Below, in pieces: positions 58,426-64,000 of a stretch of 64,000 nt of DNA. A model generated the notes under the pieces. The model worked only from the letters and a program-made list of their open reading frames with translations, ran no database searches and was not told where the DNA came from. The DNA lies in assembly GCA_019787685.1 (NCBI GenBank), contig JAHNUO010000009.1, positions 1,897,658 to 1,961,657 of the forward strand, read 5' to 3'. A program made the position numbers and the translations under genes. This stretch comes from Chiua virens (lineage: Eukaryota > Basidiomycota > Agaricomycetes > Boletales > Boletaceae). Within the stretch, counting starts at the first letter, position 1. The number at the start of each line of letters is the position of its first letter.

Positions 58426-59269
58426 GAGTAGCTAATGATACTGAGGGGATTTCGTAAAGAAGGTATGGTGATGGCTGGGTCAGGCTGGCTGCGGGAAGGA
58501 ATTGAAAATGTGGAGTGACATGGAAGTAGGTGAAATAGGATGTTGAGTGGAGGGATGTCGAAATGGTGTGGATGGGAAAGTGGTGGTGTGAGGAGGAGGA
58601 TGGAAAAGTTGGGTAGGGTGCCGTAGAGGGAGTAGTTTCAAGGGTAAGTAAAAGCATGTGGTCTGGGAGTGTGTACCGTGAGGGACAAAAAGATGGAAGA
58701 AAAAAGAAAGAAGGGATGGGTAGAGTTGCCCAGACGAGGAAAGCTCACAAAGACTACTTAGGATTACATAGCGCTATGTCGATGATGTAATCCTGTAGCA
58801 GCTGCAATGTTCTCCGACGATTTTCAGCTCTGGATAGTCAATGATGAGTTCATCATTTGCTATGTATTACAATGTAGGAATGAACATTGAGGATCGAGTC
58901 ACTGTAGCACCACCTGAATTAGCTACACGTCATGGGATATCAGATAGTTCACTCGTAGTACATTAATGTATGCCCCATTGCAGTCATCACCTTGTCGCCC
59001 TCGAGTGAGGGAAGTCCGACTCACACAATGAAGCCAATGCCATAATAGGCTCCACGACAACGACAACCTGACCATTCAAGCTTCAAGTTCCACATCACAC
59101 CCTGCATTGTTGTTATCACATGAAGTGCGATTATAATCATAATGCGATATTTGAGAAAAATCCCACACAAATCCAAGTGTAATTGCATGCCCGGGTGAGG
59201 TAGTCTTGGGAATCTCTGAGGTGGTTTCCTGCCGTTCTGTTTGGTGAGTCGACAATGTGTTGGTTAATA
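58426..59269. other. Intergenic, no gene seen
   Basis: A G-rich stretch (58450-58720) follows the dioxygenase gene. At 58761-58795 an imperfect hairpin GGATTACAT...ATGTAATCC is present. No exon supported. Confidence 0.45.
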
Positions 59270-60015
59270 TCTGGTGGGCGCGGAATGCTTGAAGGAAAGG
59301 AGGGCAGCGAAGGGAACGAGGCAACCCCTACCAACTGCGGTTGGAGTTCTTGAAACGAAGGGGACGGGGCAACCCCCACAACCGCCACTCGTTTGTCCTA
59401 CCTCCACCTGGAGTTGAAGCCCTTGAAATGAAGGAAAGAAACGAAGGGGACGGGGCAACCCCCGCAACCGCCACTCGTTTGTCCTACCTCCGCCTGGAGT
59501 TAAAGCTCTTGAAATGAAGGAAAGAAACGAAGGGGACGGGGCAACCGCCACAACCGCCACTCGCTTACTTTCCCTCTCCTGGAGTTGGAACGCTTGAAGA
59601 AAAGGAGGACAGCGAAGGGGGCGGGGCAACCCCCGCAACCGCCACTCGCTTACCTTCCCTCTGCCTGGAGTTGGAACGCTTGAAGAAAAGGAGGACAGCG
59701 AAGGGGGCGGGGCAACCCCCGCAACCGCCACTCGCTTACCTTCCCTCTGCCTGGAGTTGGTACGCTTGAAGAAAAGGAGGGCAGCGAAGGGGGCGGGGCA
59801 ACCCCCGCAACCGCCACTCGCTTACCTTCCCTCTGCCTGGAGTTGGTACGCTTGAAGAAAAGGAGGGCAGCGAAGGGGGCGGGGCAACCCCCGCAACCGC
59901 CACTCGCTTACCTTCCCTCTGCCTGGAGTTGGTACGCTTGAAGAAAAGGAGGGCAGCGAAGGGGACGAGGCAACCCCCGCAACCGCCACTCGTTTGCCCT
60001 CTCTGCCCGAGAGTT
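59270..60015. repeat. Minisatellite of about 90 bp units, eight copies
   Basis: Units contain GCTTGAAGAAAAGGAGGRCAGC, then GAAGGGGGCGGGGCAACCCCC and CGCAACCGCCACTCGYTTACC, and are 90-98% alike in the centre, more diverged at both ends. GGCAACCCCCGCAACCGCC is the most conserved part. The minus-strand open frames spanning it are repeat artefacts. Confidence 0.92.
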
Positions 60016-60285
60016 TGAAGGAAAGGTAGGAGATGAAGTGGTGGGGAGAAGGTGGTGGACCGCCCGCACGAGATGTCATACCACCTATTGTTCACCCACT
60101 TTGTGGACGATCTCAATATCCAAACGGCCCACCGTTCCAAACATCTATTGTGATTTGTAAGTCATGTGCGTCGCCACTGTCCTCGTTGCATATTTAAATG
60201 CCTGACCAATCCGCCGCAGAGCCGTCCCCACCCTTTCCTCTCCACTTTTTGTCTGCTCTTCATTTTTGGCAAAACACTTAAAATC
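60016..60285. other. Leader of gene E
   Basis: Short spacer. A CATATTTAAATG element at about 60187, roughly 100 bp before the start codon, could serve as a TATA-like signal. No exon seen. Confidence 0.4.
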
Positions 60286-62041
60286 ATGACCAGGACCAAG
60301 GTGACAATCAGGTTGGGTCGACCTCGGGACCCCGCCGAAGAGATCCTCAGAAGACAAAGGGTTCGATCTTTGCCAATGATGCGAGCTCATGTTAAGACAA
60401 CGAATACTCGGCAATCTGGAAGCAGCGTGACTCGGGTCGCCTTGGAGCAGTCCTCGGCCGACGCACCCATGGAATCTCCCATGTTGTCCTGGGAAGGCCC
60501 GCTGTCTCCCCTTTCTTCCATTCAATCCCACTCGGAAGAGGAAATGGAAACCACCCAACCCACGCGCCACAATAGTGTACGTCGTTCTGTTCTTCGTTTT
60601 CAATCCCTTTGACCAGTAGCTGATCTTCTCACTCTTAGTTTTGCACACTATGTCAGGACGGCGGGGACTCGCTCTACCTTTGCAGCGAATGTCCGCGCGT
60701 GGTGTGTGAGGTCTGCCTTCCTATTCCCTCCGAAGGTCAGAATGCCGTCTGGAACAAATTCGTGTGTACTAGCTGCCAGGAGCTTAAGGACCGCAAGCAA
60801 GGTATGGAGGGGCAGAGGGAGTATGCTCCATATCAGGTGTGTCTTTTCTCGTCCTTTTGTAAAAAGGGAGACTCACGGGCTTCTTTGAGGGCTTTACTAT
60901 TTCCAAAGATGGGGTGGAGGCACCTGCGTTTCCTGCTGGCCTTCAGTTTGCTTCTGACTGTGGGGCATCTGCTCGCAGGCAGATCCATGACGAGGAGGTC
61001 TTAATCCTCCATTTCTATTGTAAAGGCATGGACCCTGTTGGCTCACCCCCCTCAGCTTTGGAGGCCATGATCGGCTCATATTTCCCCTGCGGTGCCCTGC
61101 AGCTAAGGAGCATCCAATTTGATTTAGGGACTGACCGCAAGGTCAAAGCCCACAATGCCTCGATGGAGAAGCTCGCAGAAGAATTGTGTTCCAAGACAGT
61201 TGGCCGCGTGGTCGTCTTTGTCACAACCCATAGCGATGTTGAAAGTGGGAACTTGTTTGCAGGCGAGTTTGCCCCCTCGGCGAAGATCCCCCAGGTAAGG
61301 CCAAATTCGAGCATTCCTTGGTTGTGTCGGCTTTGAACGGAACGTTTGCAGCTGTTTCATGATTTGTTTGGCTCATCTCTGAAACATATTGTTCGGGGGG
61401 GCATCTTAGTTCTCCTCTCGTGTTGGTGGAGCCACCAATATCCTGAGTCCAGGGCAGGCCTCCAAGACTCTGTGAAAAGGTGAGCATGGTTCGTCATCTT
61501 CGATGTAACTACGTTCGAATCAAGGTTTAGCTTGCAGGTGAAACACTGCATTGCCTTTAGTGCACGGCGGTTCCAGCCAGCTCTGGCGTCTTTCTTCCTC
61601 ACTGCACTGTTCTTTTCTCATCTGATCGAGGGGTTTGACATTCCAGAGGCGATGCCAAAAGCATTGACGAATGGTTTTGACCTGGGAACCCATGCCGACG
61701 TCTTCTGTTTCAGCAATGGTCCTTCTACCAGTGAAGCATCGGCTTCTTTCATTGCCACCAAATATGTTTGGTGGAATGCTAACCATCGTCCCTATGGAAC
61801 GTCACTCCCTCTTCTTTGTCCCGTCTGCCGCGCTGTTCGACCGTGGAAACAGCCAGTTATCCGAGACAGCGGTTGGACTGTGCAGTGCGGAAACCCGTGT
61901 TGCGGATTGAGGGCTGACGGGACCCATGGCCCAGCTGGTCTAGTTGCAGGAACAAAACCTCTCGGGATCAAGTTTGTGACGCCAACGAAGTCTAGGCCCA
62001 GTGGATGGTTTTCTATAGATGTTACTGCAAACTACTTGTAA
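60286..62041 (+). CDS. Gene E: diverged zinc-finger/dyad family protein, dyad intact
   Basis: Five exons, 60286-60576, 60639-60801, 60867-61294, 61352-61479, 61531-62041: 506 residues. The intron layout differs from A-D. The leader is basic, then Ser-rich. A PHD-like finger FCTLCQDGGDSLYLCSECP...CEVC...CTSC follows (about 98-150), then VVVFVTTHSDVESG with His273, an IPQLFHDLFGSSLK helix, GGILVLLSCWW with Cys318, CIAFSARRFQPAL, a C-terminal RPYGTSLPLLCPVC and a ribbon CGNPCCG. It matches the widespread agaricomycete form of the family better than A-D do. Spacing between His and Cys is 45 residues, against 75-79 in A-D, which carry an insertion. Last gene before the telomere. Confidence 0.78.
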
Positions 62042-62159
62042 CTTGATTGTTTTCTATGTGTTATGGATTTCCTATGGCATTGCTGCAGGTTACGAACTGG
62101 TACCTTGATTGATTCTATGAACATCATGTAACAATACTTTCTTATAAGTTGCAACCATT

Positions 62160-62935
62160 TCTAGTACATTTTCACAAATAGATGGGGGTTCGACTATGGT
62201 TCGGGTAAGGAAATGAAGATATGTATGGGGCAAACTTCAAGGTATATGTGATGTGCGCAGAATATAATAATAAATTGTTTGGACTGGACAGACAAGCCAA
62301 CTCACCACACTTCAAGGGGTACATGATTTGCGCGAACTAATGTGCAAATTCATGCAAAATGACCATCAAGTGATGCAAGGTTTTGCGGTAAATTACAATT
62401 ATAACCCAGCATAATTGAAACACAATTTGACAAAAATGCAACCACCCAGCCACCAAGCCATCCAGCCATACATATTCCAAGGATAATTTAGTGCAAAATC
62501 AAACCAAATTAGACAAAATGAGGGTCAAGTGAGGCAAGGTTTTGCGGTCAGTTTGACTATGACCCAGCATAAACCACATACAAATTGACCAATTTTTGAG
62601 CAAAATTCGACCACCCAGCCATACATCACCAAGGATAATTCAGTGCAAAATTGGACAAAATGAGGGACAATTTACGCAAGGTTTTGCGGTAATTTATGAC
62701 AGTGATATGACCAAGGGTAATCCAATTGCAATTATGTAAGCATAATTTGATGAAAAAGACATGGCAACTCAGACTAATATTTGTCTGCATCTGACCACCA
62801 TCTGATGATTATGTAAGCGACTAAGCCACCACCCAACCGTTTCTGATGCTTATGTACGCAACCATCCCACCATCTGAGGATGTCTGATGTGTATGTAAGC
62901 GTCTGTCTGACCAAGTCTTTAGCCCTTTGAATGAC
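62160..62935. repeat. Subtelomeric repeat block, copy 2
   Basis: Direct match to 1831-2757 with scattered substitutions and an internal deletion of about 90 bp near 62802. The same AAGGTTTTGCGGT landmarks occur at about 62377, 62537 and 62680. No coding potential. Confidence 0.88.
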
Positions 62936-63406
62936 CATTTCCAGTACTGGAAACAGATGGATGGATGGATGAATGGTTGAATGGATGAGTGGTTAGATAG
63001 ATAAATTATTATGAAAAAATCAGAAAAAATGAGAGAAAATTGGGCATGATGTATAAGTGGAAATTGAGGCAAACAAGACACAAATATGAGGAATATTTGA
63101 GCAAGATGAGACAGCAAATTGACTGCAAGTCATAGCAAAAAAAACAAAAAAAAACAAAAAAAACACAAAAATCAAATGAAATCTTGCAGTAATGTGACTG
63201 TAAAGTGAGCAAAAAATTACACTAGGTAGACCATAGTCTGAGTGATGTCTGACTACGATTTGAGGTAAATTTGACCGCTATGTCAGCCAAAAAAAATAGA
63301 AAAAAAAAACAGGAAAATTGAGGATAATGCAAATACAAAGCAAAGACACATTGATGAGAAATTGCAAGTAATCCAAGAGAAATATAAGGGTGATTAGTTA
63401 GGGTTA
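62936..63406. other. AT-rich subtelomeric spacer
   Basis: Contains a GATG microsatellite (62955-62990) and A-rich runs with AAAAAAC motifs (63135-63170, 63288-63312). It ends with GTTAGGGTTAGG, a telomere-like junction, just before the Coprina fragment. No gene seen. Confidence 0.6.
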
Positions 63407-63787
63407 GGTTAGTTTAATCCAAACCAACTAGGCCAGTGTGTCTAGGATGAGTGAAATAGAGCAACAGGTTAAGGGAACCACCCTTTACCTCCCTGTTTCG
63501 TTAGGTACTCATCAGGCTCTATTCTTGATAGTATGTTTGAACATATAGACTCACGGGGGTTTATATACCTTTAGACCCGTGATTTCGGCAACTTGCGGGA
63601 TAAGCTGATTCGACGATAAGACACAACGGGACGGACCTCAAAACCTAAAAATATTCCAGTAGATCCGCTCTATCTCCTGTGCCCCTGACTGCGTTTTTAA
63701 TACCCGTTATCTTGATAACGGTGACAGTTGATTCCCGTCTATTGACAGCGAACCTTATCGGAGATTGATGGAACTCTATGTGACGTG
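63407..63787 (-). mobile_element. Coprina-like terminal fragment, copy 3, capped by telomere
   Basis: Matches the first 381 bp of copies 1 and 2, then breaks off at 63787 after TGACGTG and passes through GTAGGTTC into pure GGTTA repeats. Proximal junction: GTTAGGGTTAGGTTAG. This is the youngest event in the window, a 5'-truncated element end with the telomere added directly to it. Confidence 0.88.
63455..63523 (-). ncRNA. Hammerhead ribozyme, copy 3
   Basis: Same layout as copies 1 and 2, with all core bases (CUGAUGA, GAAA, UU cleavage site) and the eight-pair stem I intact. It lies about 270 bp from the telomeric repeats. Confidence 0.88.
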
Positions 63788-64000
63788 GTAGGTTCGGTTA
63801 GGTTAGGTTAGGTTAGGTTAGGTTAGGTTAGGTTAGGTTAGGTTAGGTTAGGTTAGGTTAGGTTAGGTTAGGTTAGGTTAGGTTAGGTTAGGTTAGGTTA
63901 GGTTAGGTTAGGTTAGGTTAGGTTAGGTTAGGTTAGGTTAGGTTAGGTTAGGTTAGGTTAGGTTAGGTTAGGTTAGGTTAGGTTAGGTTAGGTTAGGTTA
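63788..64000 (+). repeat. Telomere, (GGTTA)n
   Basis: After a short imperfect start (GTAGGTTC), about 41 perfect GGTTA units run to the end of the window. The G-rich strand is 5'-3' toward the end, as at a right-hand telomere. The unit is five bases (TTAGG), not the usual fungal six. Confidence 0.95.

Noticed and set aside
59264..60140. Minus-strand frames of 134-155 residues
   Set aside because: Translations of the 90 bp minisatellite.
63788..64000. Arthropod contamination suggested by TTAGG telomere
   Set aside because: The telomere is joined to a retroelement end also present at 961 and 18721 beside basidiomycete-type genes, so it belongs to this genome.

Overview
The window is the right-hand end of a chromosome from a filamentous basidiomycete, most likely an agaricomycete. 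Genes carry many 44-70 bp GT-AG introns. The protein families (OrsD/RecQ telomere-linked helicase, Crinkler-type protein, TET/JBP-like dioxygenase, agaricomycete-style F-box protein) are ones known from that group. The + strand ends in about 40 perfect GGTTA units (63796-64000), G-rich strand running outward, so base 64000 lies inside a telomere. The pentamer TTAGG is unexpected for a fungus; canonical TTAGGG units occur only at internal junctions.

Layout. 1-9500: gene-poor repeats (Coprina-like retroelement end, palindrome arrays, tandem repeats, a pogo-like element with TA target duplication, hairpin families). 9504-14154: SNF2-type ATPase with 11 exons. 15994-18693 (minus): an unknown gene whose 5' end stops at a Coprina-type junction. 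18721-23290 (minus): Penelope-like reverse transcriptase element, decayed, YIDD motif still readable. 23300-26900: microsatellites, a dead DDE transposase, a tRNA-like repeat. 26917-33723: telomere-linked OrsD-RecQ helicase, apparently degenerate in the middle. 34823-37174: Crinkler-type gene with two ubiquitin-like headers, a PD-(D/E)xK-like nuclease region and a kinase-like region. 37281-46790: two long inverted-repeat arms around a direct duplication holding genes A and B. 47280-62041: an unknown gene, genes C and D, an F-box gene, a TET/JBP-like gene and gene E. 62160-64000: subtelomeric repeat, a truncated Coprina end, telomere.

Two stories stand out. First, genes A-E form one family of about 500-residue, zinc-binding-looking proteins with nearly identical exon layout. 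Each has an N-terminal Cys-rich finger, a strand ending in THS(D/E), a second strand ending in a Cys (LATCAP type), and a C-terminal Cys4 ribbon. The His and Cys positions look like a caspase/CHAT-type dyad. One paralogue has lost both residues, and another has lost only the Cys inside an otherwise almost identical duplicate. This is the best candidate for an undescribed system; the fold assignment is inference. Second, three copies of one Coprina-like terminal sequence lie at telomere-like junctions, all in the orientation expected for priming from a telomeric G-overhang. Each encodes a complete hammerhead ribozyme on the minus strand.

Almost all genes from 26.9 kb onward are on the + strand and read toward the telomere. 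The mix (helicase, Crinkler, DNA-base dioxygenase, five dyad proteins, F-box) resembles a fast-evolving conflict or self-recognition region, but no single pathway can be read from sequence. Exon boundaries were deduced by eye from splice consensus, reading phase and paralogue comparison; no RNA evidence was available.
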